Assembly (NCBI GenBank): GCA_965279735.1
Contig: OZ257260.1
Span: forward strand, 2,356,001-2,420,000
Length of the DNA stretch: 64,000 nt
From: CAIUGU01 sp965279735
GTDB taxonomy: Bacteria > Pseudomonadota > Gammaproteobacteria > Steroidobacterales > Steroidobacteraceae
Direction: 5' to 3'
Shown one piece after another: positions 10,778-17,275 of the stretch. How positions within the stretch are numbered: position 1 is the first letter of the stretch; each line of letters begins with the position of its first letter. The notes beneath the pieces were generated by a model that worked only from the letters and a program-made list of their open reading frames with translations, made no database searches and had not been told where the DNA came from. The position numbers were made by a program, and so were the translations under genes.

Positions 10778-11344
10778 ATGGATACCTCCCCTGTTTTCTT
10801 TTCCTTCCGCAGCGTCGCAGCCTGCAGCCTGGCGCTCGTCTGGCTGTCTTCCTCGCCCTTTGCCCTGGCGCAAAATCCCGGCAACGCGAGCTCGAAGTCC
10901 ACGTTCGGCGCCAACAGTTATCTTTCCGATGGCGCAACCCAGCTCATGCTCGGCAATTACAAGCGCGGCGTCGAACTCACGCGAATGGGCCTCGGCGACA
11001 TCCTCTCGCAGGAAGAGCGCGTCGCCTCGCTATCCAATCTTTGTGCCGGATATGTGGGTCTCAAGGAATATGAAGTCGCCGTCGTCTTCTGCAACCGTTC
11101 GCTCGCCATCGAGCCGCTGAACTGGCGGGCACTGCAGAATCGCGCGGCTGCCAATGCGGGCATCGGCAATTTCGCGCAGGCACTCAAGGACGTCGAACTC
11201 GGCCTGACGCTCAACCCCAACAGTGACGCGTTGAAACTCACGCTCGCGATTGTTCGCGATCAGGGTCGGCGCGTCCGTTCCATAACGCCAGTCACCGCGC
11301 CACCTCCTGCTCCTCCCGTCGCACTTCCTCCGGCGCGTTCGTGA
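10778..11344 (+). CDS. Exported TPR-repeat protein
   Basis: This 188-aa protein has an N-terminal signal peptide (SVAACSLALVWLSSSPFALAQ). Its tetratricopeptide repeats run from about residue 50 to 150: YLSDGATQLMLGNYKRGVEL, AGYVGLKEYEVAVVFCNRSLAIEP, then NRAAANAGIGNFAQALKDVE. The tail is Pro/Ala-rich (PVTAPPPAPPVALPP). The ATG at 10778 has GAGGG eight bases upstream. TPRs mediate protein contacts, and this is probably a periplasmic adaptor of unknown partner. It is followed within 20 bp by two tiny ORFs that may share its transcript. Confidence 0.85.
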   Translation: MDTSPVFFSFRSVAACSLALVWLSSSPFALAQNPGNASSKSTFGANSYLSDGATQLMLGNYKRGVELTRMGLGDILSQEERVASLSNLCAGYVGLKEYEVAVVFCNRSLAIEPLNWRALQNRAAANAGIGNFAQALKDVELGLTLNPNSDALKLTLAIVRDQGRRVRSITPVTAPPPAPPVALPPARS

Positions 11345-11361
11345 TTGCCTGAAGGAACCCC

Positions 11362-11469
11362 GTGGACGACGAGAGCAGCGACAGTTACCGGGAAGGCTTC
11401 CGCGGTGGTCCGGCAACAGGCTCGACGCTCTTGGACTTCCTGTCGAAGGCGTATCGCACGGTGCGATGA
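11362..11469 (+). CDS. Small ORF, 35 aa, unknown
   Basis: A GTG-started 35-residue frame (VDDESSDSYREGFRGG...) has AAGGA six bases upstream. It ends just before the next small membrane ORF. The product is acidic at its start and basic at its end, with no membrane segment. I recognise no family. The good ribosome binding site and tight packing between two genes are the only support. Confidence 0.4.
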   Translation: MDDESSDSYREGFRGGPATGSTLLDFLSKAYRTVR

Positions 11470-11472
11470 ATC

Positions 11473-11637
11473 ATGCGCGTGCTGCTGATACCGGCCATGC
11501 TCGTCTATGCGCTGCTCAACCCGGGCGATCGGGAAATCAGCCTCAGGATCCTCGTGTTTCCCATCACCTTGATGGTCGTCGGGGCGTGGTTCCTGAAAGG
11601 ACTCGATCGCTTCCTTGAAGTGAATGGGGAAGACTAG
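11473..11637 (+). CDS. Small two-helix membrane protein, 54 aa
   Basis: The ATG at 11473 starts a 54-residue protein with two hydrophobic stretches, VLLIPAMLVYALL and LRILVFPITLMVVGAWFLKGL, joined by a short charged turn (NPGDREIS). It is predicted to be an inner-membrane hairpin. No family is recognised. It lies directly after the 35-aa ORF and 8 bp before repeat copy A, so the repeat may end its transcript. Confidence 0.5.
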   Translation: MRVLLIPAMLVYALLNPGDREISLRILVFPITLMVVGAWFLKGLDRFLEVNGED

Positions 11638-11645
11638 GGAGGGTC

Positions 11646-11745
11646 TGAGGCGGGAAGCGGTTTTCAAAAACGCCGCAAGTACGTCCATGTAGGTTCCGGG
11701 TTCGACTCCTGTCTCACACGGTTTCGAAAACCGCTTCCCGCCTCA
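11646..11745. repeat. Hairpin repeat copy A (left end of cassette unit 1)
   Basis: Perfect 20-bp inverted arms at 11646-11665 and 11726-11745 enclose a 60-bp loop. The loop is homologous to the loops of copies B (12453-12570), C (17276-17395) and D (15730-15787). Shared landmarks are AACGCCG near one arm, GGGTTCG in the middle and CTCACAC near the other. The CTCACAC end faces right, toward the HEPN-like cassette. The stem sequence differs from that of B and C although the loop is conserved. Confidence 0.85.
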
Positions 11746-11923
11746 AACCCAATCCTCCTGAATCTCGGCCCGCCTTTGGTATCGCAAAAAAACTTTAAAG
11801 ATCAATGGCGAATCTGCTGCCACGATCCCGTCGAATCAAGCACATGCCAAGAAATCAATGATTCGAAGCGACATACTTCTTGGAATTCTTCATGGCATTC
11901 CGCAGTTTTAGATGGCGTTAAAC
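11746..11923 (+). other. Cassette-junction segment, decayed attC-like, ending in core GTTAAAC
   Basis: These 178 bp hold no convincing gene. The part around 11806-11870 (GGCGAATCTGCTGCC, then CATGCCAAG) matches the segment right of repeat copy D (around 15844-15900), so both left ends share more than the hairpin. The end carries GTTAAAC at 11917-11923, an exact match to the integron core GTTRRRY, ten bases before the ATG of the next gene. The other half of an attC is not clear. Confidence 0.5.
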
Positions 11924-11933
11924 GATCAGAATC

Positions 11934-12398
11934 ATGAATAGCCTAGACGATGTGTATAAAAAATTCGGCGAAGTCGCAGAAGCGGCGCAGCTCTTGGAAA
12001 CGGAGGTGGGAAACATCGTGCTCACCGCCGGCTTGGTAGAAGAGGATCTCATCGGAAAGCCGAACAAGGAGCTTGCGGCGGCGATACTCAAACGTATCAA
12101 TCGCCAAACCTTAGGACAGCTCCTCCGGTCAGAAAGCAGCCCAATAAATTCAGCTCCCGATCTTGAAGCTTTGTTTCTCCGCTCCCTGAACGAACGCAAT
12201 CGGCTCGCGCATTCGTTCTACCGCCAACACAATTTCAGAAGAAACTCTGATGAAGGCCGAGCGATCATGCTGGCTGACCTCGAACAAATCCACGCTACGC
12301 TGCTAGATGCATTCAACGCCGTCCTATTGCTATCAGGCTTTGATCTGGAAGCGGCATCCGCTCAGGCGCTACCGACCAAACACATACCAATCGCCTAA
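11934..12398 (+). CDS. Cassette-borne HEPN-like hypothetical protein
   Basis: This helical protein of 154 aa is not recognised from any named family. ERNRLAHSFY contains Arg88-x4-His93, matching the RX4-6H motif of HEPN-domain ribonucleases, and it lies in a region predicted to be helical. The gene is visibly more AT-rich than its neighbours. Its context is that of an integron cassette: GTTAAAC ends 10 bp before the start codon, and the stop codon TAA is embedded in GCCTAAC (12393-12399), a perfect RYYYAAC core. No antitoxin is adjacent. An RNA-cutting or defence function is inference from one motif; other helical proteins can show it by chance. Confidence 0.65.
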   Translation: MNSLDDVYKKFGEVAEAAQLLETEVGNIVLTAGLVEEDLIGKPNKELAAAILKRINRQTLGQLLRSESSPINSAPDLEALFLRSLNERNRLAHSFYRQHNFRRNSDEGRAIMLADLEQIHATLLDAFNAVLLLSGFDLEAASAQALPTKHIPIA

Positions 12399-12399
12399 C
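12393..12399 (+). other. attC-like R'' core GCCTAAC
   Basis: A perfect match to RYYYAAC overlaps the stop codon of the HEPN-like gene, as is usual in integron cassettes. The rest of the site appears lost: after 53 unexplained bases repeat copy B begins. Confidence 0.5.
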
Positions 12400-12452
12400 G
12401 ACAAGATCATTGGTGCTGATAGGCAGTTTCTCTAGTTCAGCAGGTGGCTCTT

Positions 12453-12570
12453 GGCGACTTCGAGGGTCCGAAGTCATTTTCAAGACTGTGTGAGGCAGGA
12501 GCCGAACCCAGAGCCTACAGGGATGTACTTGCGGCGTTCTTGAAAATGACTTCGGACCCTCGAAGTCGCC
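12453..12570. repeat. Hairpin repeat copy B (right end of cassette unit 1)
   Basis: This is a perfect 33-bp inverted repeat, arms 12453-12485 and 12538-12570, with a 52-bp loop homologous to copies A, C and D but in the opposite orientation to A. The CTCACAC end of the loop points left, toward the cassette. The right arm ends 8 bp before the stop codon of the TonB receptor gene, so the hairpin could also terminate both converging transcripts. The stem resembles that of copy C. Confidence 0.88.
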
Positions 12571-12578
12571 TTCCTTAC

Positions 12579-14750
12579 CTAAAAATAATAATCCATCGTG
12601 AGCAGGACCTTCCTTGGTTCGCCGTAGGTGTAAGGCGCTCCCCACCAATAACTGCCTGAACGGTATTTCTTGTCGAAGGCATTGCTGACGTTCAATTGCA
12701 GCGAGAGCGCCTCGCTGAAATCGTACCCCGTCATCAGGTCGATGACGCTGTAGGCGGGCTGTCCCACTCGCTCTTCGTCACCGGTTGCGGGATTGAAGGC
12801 GCTGGCCGGTCGGTCGCCCTCCCAGTTCACGCCACCGCCGAAAGCCAGTCCCTCCCAAGCTCCCTGCATCTTGTACTTGCTGAAGAACTTGAGCTGCTTG
12901 CGTGAGTGGTCGACCGCGACATCGACATCCTCGGCATCCTTTGCGGAGAACTTCGTCCAGCCCAGGCTGAGACTCCATTGCTCGGTCAGCTCTCCGGTGA
13001 CTTCCAGTTCATAGCCCTGCACCTTTACCCCCTCCGCGGTACGCGAAGCAGGATTGGCCGTGCCGGGCACGAAGAATCCAACATCGGGAATGGCGTAGTT
13101 GTCCTGCTCCGTGCGGAAGAATGCAGCCGACGCATTCACTCTGCCCTCGACGAGCTCGCTCTTCAAACCCACTTCGTAGCTGTTGCCGACGAGCGGATCG
13201 AGGTAGTTGCCATTCCGGTCCTGGCTCGTCTGTGGCTTGAAGCTGTCGGTGTAACTTGCGTAGGCAGAGACCTGCTCCGTGAGATCGAACACGAGACCCG
13301 CGTACGGAGTGAAGATCCCTGAGTGGTCGAATGAATAAGCCTCGGAGGTCCAGGCGCCCTCCTCTTCCTCCCGCTCCCAATCACTCACTCGCCCGCCGGC
13401 AATGAACTTGAAACGGTCCGTGGCCTGCAGCTTGACCGCGACATAGGCAGCGGATTGCGTCGTGGTCCCGTGCGAACCTACATAAAGTGGCGTCATCGAA
13501 GGCTCGGGAGCCGAGCCATCCCACGTGTTGAAATCACCCACAGGCGCGATGGCGGAAGTCGGGTCCGCATTCATCCAGCCGTCGGATTGCTTGCTGCGGA
13601 TGACTCCGACCGTGACTTCGTGTTCGCGTCCGAACAGGCTGAAAGGCCCCGTCAGCACCACGTCGGCATAGGTCTGTTTCGGATCCGCGAAATAGTGATA
13701 CGGCCAGGAATCCATGCCGCCGCCAGTCGCCGGATCGGGATCGCCCCACAGCCACAACAGCATCGAATCTTCTTCCTGACGATAGTGCGCAACATCGCCG
13801 CGGACTTGCCAGCCGTTCGAGAACTCGTGCTCCAGCGAGGCGAACGCTGACTTGACGGTGGTATCCCAACGGTTCCAGCTCGTGGCCGAAGTAGTGGAGC
13901 GCGCAAAGTCGGTACGCGTGCCGTCCGAATACCAATACGGCAGACCGGCCCAAAGCACTCCGCGCCGCTTGTCCTTCTGATAGTGCGCCCCGACGCTCAG
14001 GCGAGTGCTCTCGCTCAGATCGGCATCGATGATTCCGTAGAACACCGTGTTCTTCGTATTTTCGAGATCGACGAAAGCGTCCTGGCTGCTGTAACTCGCG
14101 ATCACGCGCGCACGGACGGCCCCGCTGCTGCTGAGTGGTGTACTGAGATCGACCGTACCCGTCCGCTGATCCCACGAACCCACTTCGGCAGTGAAGGCTG
14201 TCTTGAATTTGTCGCTGTCCGCGTGTTTACGCACCAAATTCACGGCGGCTGATGGATCGCCTGCTCCGCTCAAAAGACCGGTGGCGCCGCGCACGACTTC
14301 AATGCGGTCATAGATCGAGTTGTTGAGCGTTTCGAGACCGATGTTCCCAGTGACCGTCGGCACGCCGTCGATCTGGAAATTGTTCACGTCGAAACCGCGG
14401 ACCGAAAGATTGTTCCTGCCACGATCCACCGGCTTGACCGATACACCGATCGTGTTGCGGAGCGCGTCGCTGACGGTCGTCATGGCCTGGTCGTCCATGC
14501 GCTCGCGCGTGATCACCGTTACCGATTGCGGCGTTTCGCGCAGAGACAGCGCGAGTCCCGTAGCAGTCGCTGCTGCGCCGGTGGTGTACGAGTTGCTGCC
14601 TTCAGTCGCCTCCAGCGGCAGAGTGTCTTCGACGGCAATTTTCCCGAGCGTCTGCTCTTCCTGCTCGGCCGCGACGCCGGACTTGCCAAGCATTGATGAA
14701 ACAAGCACGCAGGCAATCGCCACACGCAAGGTGTTGTCCGAGGCATTCAT
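12579..14750 (-). CDS. TonB-dependent ferric-siderophore receptor
   Basis: This is an outer-membrane receptor (723 aa) for an iron-siderophore complex. After a signal peptide (VAIACVLVSSMLGKSGVAA) come a TonB box-like region, then a plug domain with LRETPQSVTVITRERM, DALRNTIGVSV, VRGFDVNNFQIDGVP and YDRIEVVRGATGLL. A 22-strand barrel ends with the aromatic C-terminus TMDYYF, the usual outer-membrane assembly signal. It fits the FpvA/FhuE/FoxA siderophore subfamily (plug opening with SLRETPQSVTVIT), and the ligand is unknown. I chose the ATG at 14750 with GGAG eight bases upstream. A Fur-type operator lies within the promoter 170 bp upstream. No cognate regulator or biosynthesis genes are next to it. 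Confidence 0.93.
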   Translation of the reverse strand: MNASDNTLRVAIACVLVSSMLGKSGVAAEQEEQTLGKIAVEDTLPLEATEGSNSYTTGAAATATGLALSLRETPQSVTVITRERMDDQAMTTVSDALRNTIGVSVKPVDRGRNNLSVRGFDVNNFQIDGVPTVTGNIGLETLNNSIYDRIEVVRGATGLLSGAGDPSAAVNLVRKHADSDKFKTAFTAEVGSWDQRTGTVDLSTPLSSSGAVRARVIASYSSQDAFVDLENTKNTVFYGIIDADLSESTRLSVGAHYQKDKRRGVLWAGLPYWYSDGTRTDFARSTTSATSWNRWDTTVKSAFASLEHEFSNGWQVRGDVAHYRQEEDSMLLWLWGDPDPATGGGMDSWPYHYFADPKQTYADVVLTGPFSLFGREHEVTVGVIRSKQSDGWMNADPTSAIAPVGDFNTWDGSAPEPSMTPLYVGSHGTTTQSAAYVAVKLQATDRFKFIAGGRVSDWEREEEEGAWTSEAYSFDHSGIFTPYAGLVFDLTEQVSAYASYTDSFKPQTSQDRNGNYLDPLVGNSYEVGLKSELVEGRVNASAAFFRTEQDNYAIPDVGFFVPGTANPASRTAEGVKVQGYELEVTGELTEQWSLSLGWTKFSAKDAEDVDVAVDHSRKQLKFFSKYKMQGAWEGLAFGGGVNWEGDRPASAFNPATGDEERVGQPAYSVIDLMTGYDFSEALSLQLNVSNAFDKKYRSGSYWWGAPYTYGEPRKVLLTMDYYF

Positions 14751-14916
14751 TGATGATCTCCCGATCGCCCTTGTCAGATTGGTTGAGGGCTGGCGGGCGG
14801 ATGCGGTGAGCACCGGCTGGCTGGCGAGACAGGCCTGAAGGCATGAAAACGGTACGTTTCAACACGCAGAAGGCAAAAGGAGGTCCTTTTTTCCCCTGTA
14901 GCTGGAACGGGTTGCG

Positions 14917-14945
14917 ACTCTAATACGAATCGTTCTTATTGGCAA
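14917..14945 (-). promoter_or_regulatory. Fur-controlled promoter of the TonB receptor
   Basis: On the minus strand TTGCCA (14945-14940) and TAGAGT (14922-14917) are spaced 17 bp. A 19-bp Fur-box-like palindrome (14922-14940, halves AATACGAAT / GTTCTTATT) fills the spacer, so iron-loaded Fur would block the promoter. A leader of about 160 bases follows. Confidence 0.65.
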
Positions 14946-15019
14946 ACTATCCGGAACAGATGTTTCCGAGCGCTGGGATCCCTGTCCGAAGGGATTTTTC
15001 CGGGAACCCAATGCAAACC

Positions 15020-15406
15020 CTATTCAGCCTCGACGTTGCCCGCTATCCACTCCGTGAGGGCTTCTTCAGTCAAGTCGCCAGATGCGAGTCGCAGGAATGT
15101 CATCACGCACTCCGCGTCGGATGCAGTCAATTGCTTGCGGTTGAGATTCAGAAAAAGTTCAGCGACGACGAGTCCTGTCCGTTTGTTTCCGTCGATGAAC
15201 GGATGATTCCGGACCAGGCCGAATGTGTAGCTCGCCGCAAGAGCAGGAAGATCGGATGATTCATACGCCCAGCGATTTTGTGGCCGGGCGAGCGCTGATT
15301 CGAGCAGACCGGCATCCCGTAAACCGGATTGGCCACCGTGCTCAACGAGCTGTTCGTCATGAAGTGCAAGTACGACGGCAGGATCAATCCAGACCGGGTC
15401 CTTCAT
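15020..15406 (-). CDS. Doc/Fic-type death-on-curing toxin
   Basis: This is a 128-aa Fic-fold toxin of a type II toxin-antitoxin pair. The motif HPFIDGNKRTG (His68) matches HxFx[D/A]GNKR; Doc toxins with it phosphorylate EF-Tu, while other Fic proteins AMPylate. The helix GLRDAGLLESALARPQN is typical of the death-on-curing family. The gene starts 8 bp after the antitoxin stop, in the usual antitoxin-first order. It appears intact and full length. The Doc-type kinase activity is inferred from the family. Confidence 0.93.
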   Translation of the reverse strand: MKDPVWIDPAVVLALHDEQLVEHGGQSGLRDAGLLESALARPQNRWAYESSDLPALAASYTFGLVRNHPFIDGNKRTGLVVAELFLNLNRKQLTASDAECVMTFLRLASGDLTEEALTEWIAGNVEAE

Positions 15407-15414
15407 GAGAGAAG

Positions 15415-15639
15415 TTACTTGGCGAGCTCGCGCAGAGCTGCGCGTCGTTTCTTCATCACTGCCCGTGCGGCAGTCATCTGCGTCTCGAACTCGGGGCTGT
15501 AGGGAGTCAGGCGATACCCATCCGGAGTCTCCGTCAGGTAAACGGTGTCCCCTTTGCCAAGCTTCAGATGTGCAAGGGCATCCTTCGGCAAAACGACGCC
15601 GAGGGAATTGCCGATGGTGGTGAGCTTGAGCGCCAGCAT
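15415..15639 (-). CDS. AbrB/MazE-family antitoxin
   Basis: This is a 74-aa swapped-hairpin DNA-binding antitoxin. LKLTTIGNSLGVVLPKDALAHL is the AbrB/SpoVT core that binds the operator, and the C-terminal helix (MTAARAVMKKRRAALRELAK) would wrap the toxin. It lies directly upstream of the Doc gene on the same strand, under a promoter containing a palindrome it probably binds for autoregulation. The ATG at 15639 is the only sensible start. Confidence 0.92.
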   Translation of the reverse strand: MLALKLTTIGNSLGVVLPKDALAHLKLGKGDTVYLTETPDGYRLTPYSPEFETQMTAARAVMKKRRAALRELAK

Positions 15640-15645
15640 GGCCGG

Positions 15646-15674
15646 ATGTTCTTACGGCCGTAATTACAAGTCAA
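15646..15674 (-). promoter_or_regulatory. TA promoter with palindromic operator
   Basis: On the minus strand TTGACT (15674-15669) and GAACAT (15651-15646) are spaced 17 bp. The perfect 12-bp palindrome TTACGGCCGTAA (15652-15663) lies in the spacer, well placed for repression by the AbrB-like antitoxin. Confidence 0.6.
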
Positions 15675-15729
15675 GGCTCAAAGCTCGCCAGCGCACGAGG
15701 ACAGAAGAGCCATTCGTATGGCTCGGGTA

Positions 15730-15787
15730 GGCCCGGGTCCGGGGTCCTGGCTCACACAGTTTTGAAAATGTCTTCCAGCCTCAAACC
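15730..15787. repeat. Hairpin repeat copy D, degenerate (left end of cassette unit 2)
   Basis: The loop end (GGTCCTGGCTCACACAG) and the right arm (TTTTGAAAATGTCTTCC, then AGCCTCAAACC) match copy A. The left arm has decayed: GAGGACAGAAGAGCCATTC at about 15697-15715 is only a partial complement, and the loop is shortened. The orientation is the same as copy A, with CTCACAC pointing right, toward the enclosed genes. Confidence 0.7.
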
Positions 15788-15819
15788 AATCTTTGGCATC
15801 ACGTTCGGCTTCCCGTGCT

Positions 15820-15940
15820 GCATAACGTCCCGGATGATTGACGGCAAATCTGCTGTCGTGGTCTAGTCAAATAATGAACATGCAAAGCAAGCAGCGATGT
15901 CATACGGCACATGTGCCGCAATTGATCACGGCGCTTAGGC
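15820..15940 (+). other. Decayed attC-like site upstream of the 15982 gene
   Basis: GCATAAC (15820-15826) and CTTAGGC (15934-15940) are each one mismatch from the RYYYAAC and GTTRRRY cores. The next-inner segments GATGATTGACGG and CAATTGATCAC are partly complementary. The interior 15844-15900 is homologous to the segment after copy A. No gene is seen between 15675 and 15981. Confidence 0.4.
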
Positions 15941-15981
15941 TGTATAGATAGAGTTGGACCTTAGAATATTAAGAGCAGTCT

Positions 15982-16644
15982 GTGGCTTACTTTCAAATTA
16001 CTGGCGTGTCAGCGAAGGGCAGGAAAGTGTCTCGGAGAATTAATGCCGAGACAGAACGAGGTGTAAAAAACAAGGCAACAAGAGACGGCGTCACCGTCGA
16101 GTCAATTGTTCGGTTGCCGCCCGAACCTGCAACGGATGCGCAGCTAAGCTATGCGCGATCACTTGGCGTTCGGATTCCGAACTCGCCAAATGTCGAGCAA
16201 ATGGCCGATCTAATCTCACGTGCAGTTGAACCGCCGGCTTCCCCGTGGCTAGTGAGTCGAGCAGAGGAACTAGGAGCGGACCTAGATCGGTCGCGGTATT
16301 TCGGTCTAGGATACTTGAATCGCCAGATCAACGAAGTCCTGCTGCGCGATTCACATGCGGCATTGATTGAGCTGGCGTTTTGGCATCTTCAAAGCGTTTT
16401 GAATCACCAGCGAAGAACCAATTGGTCATCTCCTAACGAATCAGGCGTGGAGGTCGGTCGATTCTTTTCTCTTGCTGAAGCATTTACGGCCGACGAAAAA
16501 GCCAAGAAGTCCCTAGTTCGGGAATACAAAGACCCCGTGTATGAATACGTGGCATTCGGCGATGGAGGAGACGGAAAAAGGAGCACTCGAACTGCTGCTT
16601 ATATTTCGGCTGTCGAACTTCTAAGCCGGGAGGGTTTATGTTGA
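15982..16644 (+). CDS. Cassette-borne hypothetical protein, 220 aa
   Basis: I do not recognise this protein. It opens with a short beta-rich segment (AYFQITGVSAKGRKVSRRI) rich in basic residues. A module then reads ATDAQLSYARSLGVRIPNS followed by a helix MADLISRAVE; from memory this resembles a small helical module found in varied bacterial proteins of unknown role. The C-terminal half is mainly helical. It starts with GTG and has no clear ribosome binding site. Base composition is more AT-rich than the flanks. Its stop at 16644 is 10 bp before an attC-like site, so it fits an integron cassette. Confidence 0.6.
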   Translation: MAYFQITGVSAKGRKVSRRINAETERGVKNKATRDGVTVESIVRLPPEPATDAQLSYARSLGVRIPNSPNVEQMADLISRAVEPPASPWLVSRAEELGADLDRSRYFGLGYLNRQINEVLLRDSHAALIELAFWHLQSVLNHQRRTNWSSPNESGVEVGRFFSLAEAFTADEKAKKSLVREYKDPVYEYVAFGDGGDGKRSTRTAAYISAVELLSREGLC

Positions 16645-16654
16645 GATTCCCTTT

Positions 16655-16744
16655 GTCCAACAAACCAATCATGTTCGCGGCCACTGGCCGCCCGACTCGC
16701 AAAAGCCTTCGGCCTTTGCTCGCGGCATATTGGCGGCGTTAGAG
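16655..16744 (+). other. attC-like recombination site between two cassettes
   Basis: This 90-bp imperfect palindrome has the layout of an integron attC. The outer GTCCAAC (16655-16661) is a perfect RYYYAAC core and is paired with GTTAGAG (16738-16744), one mismatch from GTTRRRY. Inner arms CCAATCATG (16665-16673) and CATATTGG (16726-16733) are complementary, and a central hairpin (GCAAAAGCC-TTC-GGCCTTTGC) makes the terminal structure. It sits exactly between two short genes of foreign composition. Confidence 0.65.
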
Positions 16745-16759
16745 CGTGTCGAGCTCTCT

Positions 16760-17218
16760 TTGTCGAAGCACAACGCCATCACGTTCGAAAAGGCCGTTCA
16801 ATCCGACGGCGAAGAACTCGCCTCATTGCGCCTCGTTGCCATGCGCGAGAGCCTCGAACTTATAGGCCGATTCGATCCAACGCGGGCGAAAGAACGGTTT
16901 CTGTCTGGGTTCAACCCGGACCAAACCCGCCACATCCTCTTTGCGGGCAAGAAGGTTGGGTTCGTTGTGGTCAAGCCAATCGAGAGAGGGTTGCTTCTCG
17001 ATCACCTGTACGTGAAGCCTGAGTATCAGGGCAAAGGCATCGGAGCGGCTGTTCTAGGCGAAGTCTTTACCCAAGCCAGAACAGCCAACTGTTCAGTTCG
17101 CGTAGGCGCACTTCGAGAGAGCAAATCAAATCATTTCTATGTGCGGCACGGGTTCGTCCTGGTTGAGCAAGCCGAATTCGACAACTACTATCTTTGGCAT
17201 GCCAACAACACTCTTTAA
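16760..17218 (+). CDS. GNAT-family N-acetyltransferase (cassette-borne)
   Basis: This acetyl-CoA-dependent transferase of about 152 aa has the GNAT fold. Motif A is LDHLYVKPEYQGKGIGAAVL, with the acetyl-CoA-binding Q-G-K-G-I-G loop. The downstream strand and helix SVRVGALRESKSNHFYVRHGFVLV is motif B. The longest reading starts with TTG at 16730, but that lies inside the attC-like site. I prefer the TTG at 16760; neither has a clear ribosome binding site. The substrate is unknown. GNATs are common integron cargo and may modify antibiotics or toxins. The stop TAA sits in CTTTAAC, one base off an attC core, and repeat copy C follows 57 bp later. Confidence 0.8.
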   Translation: MSKHNAITFEKAVQSDGEELASLRLVAMRESLELIGRFDPTRAKERFLSGFNPDQTRHILFAGKKVGFVVVKPIERGLLLDHLYVKPEYQGKGIGAAVLGEVFTQARTANCSVRVGALRESKSNHFYVRHGFVLVEQAEFDNYYLWHANNTL

Positions 17219-17275
17219 CAATGGACTCTACTTCTAGTCTGCGCGCCAGAATCGCAAAAGCGATGCGCTTCTACT

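Noticed and set aside
11646..11745. Repeat copy A as a tRNA gene
   Set aside because: Only a T-arm-like motif is present; no D-arm, anticodon arm or acceptor stem can be folded.
11646..12570. Repeats A-D as ordinary attC sites
   Set aside because: Stems of 20-33 perfect bp and loops over 50 bp, without RYYYAAC/GTTRRRY at the ends, do not fit attC. The attC-like sites here are separate.
12579..12640. TonB receptor truncated by the repeat
   Set aside because: The protein ends with a normal aromatic C-terminal strand (DYYF) 8 bp before the repeat, so it is complete.
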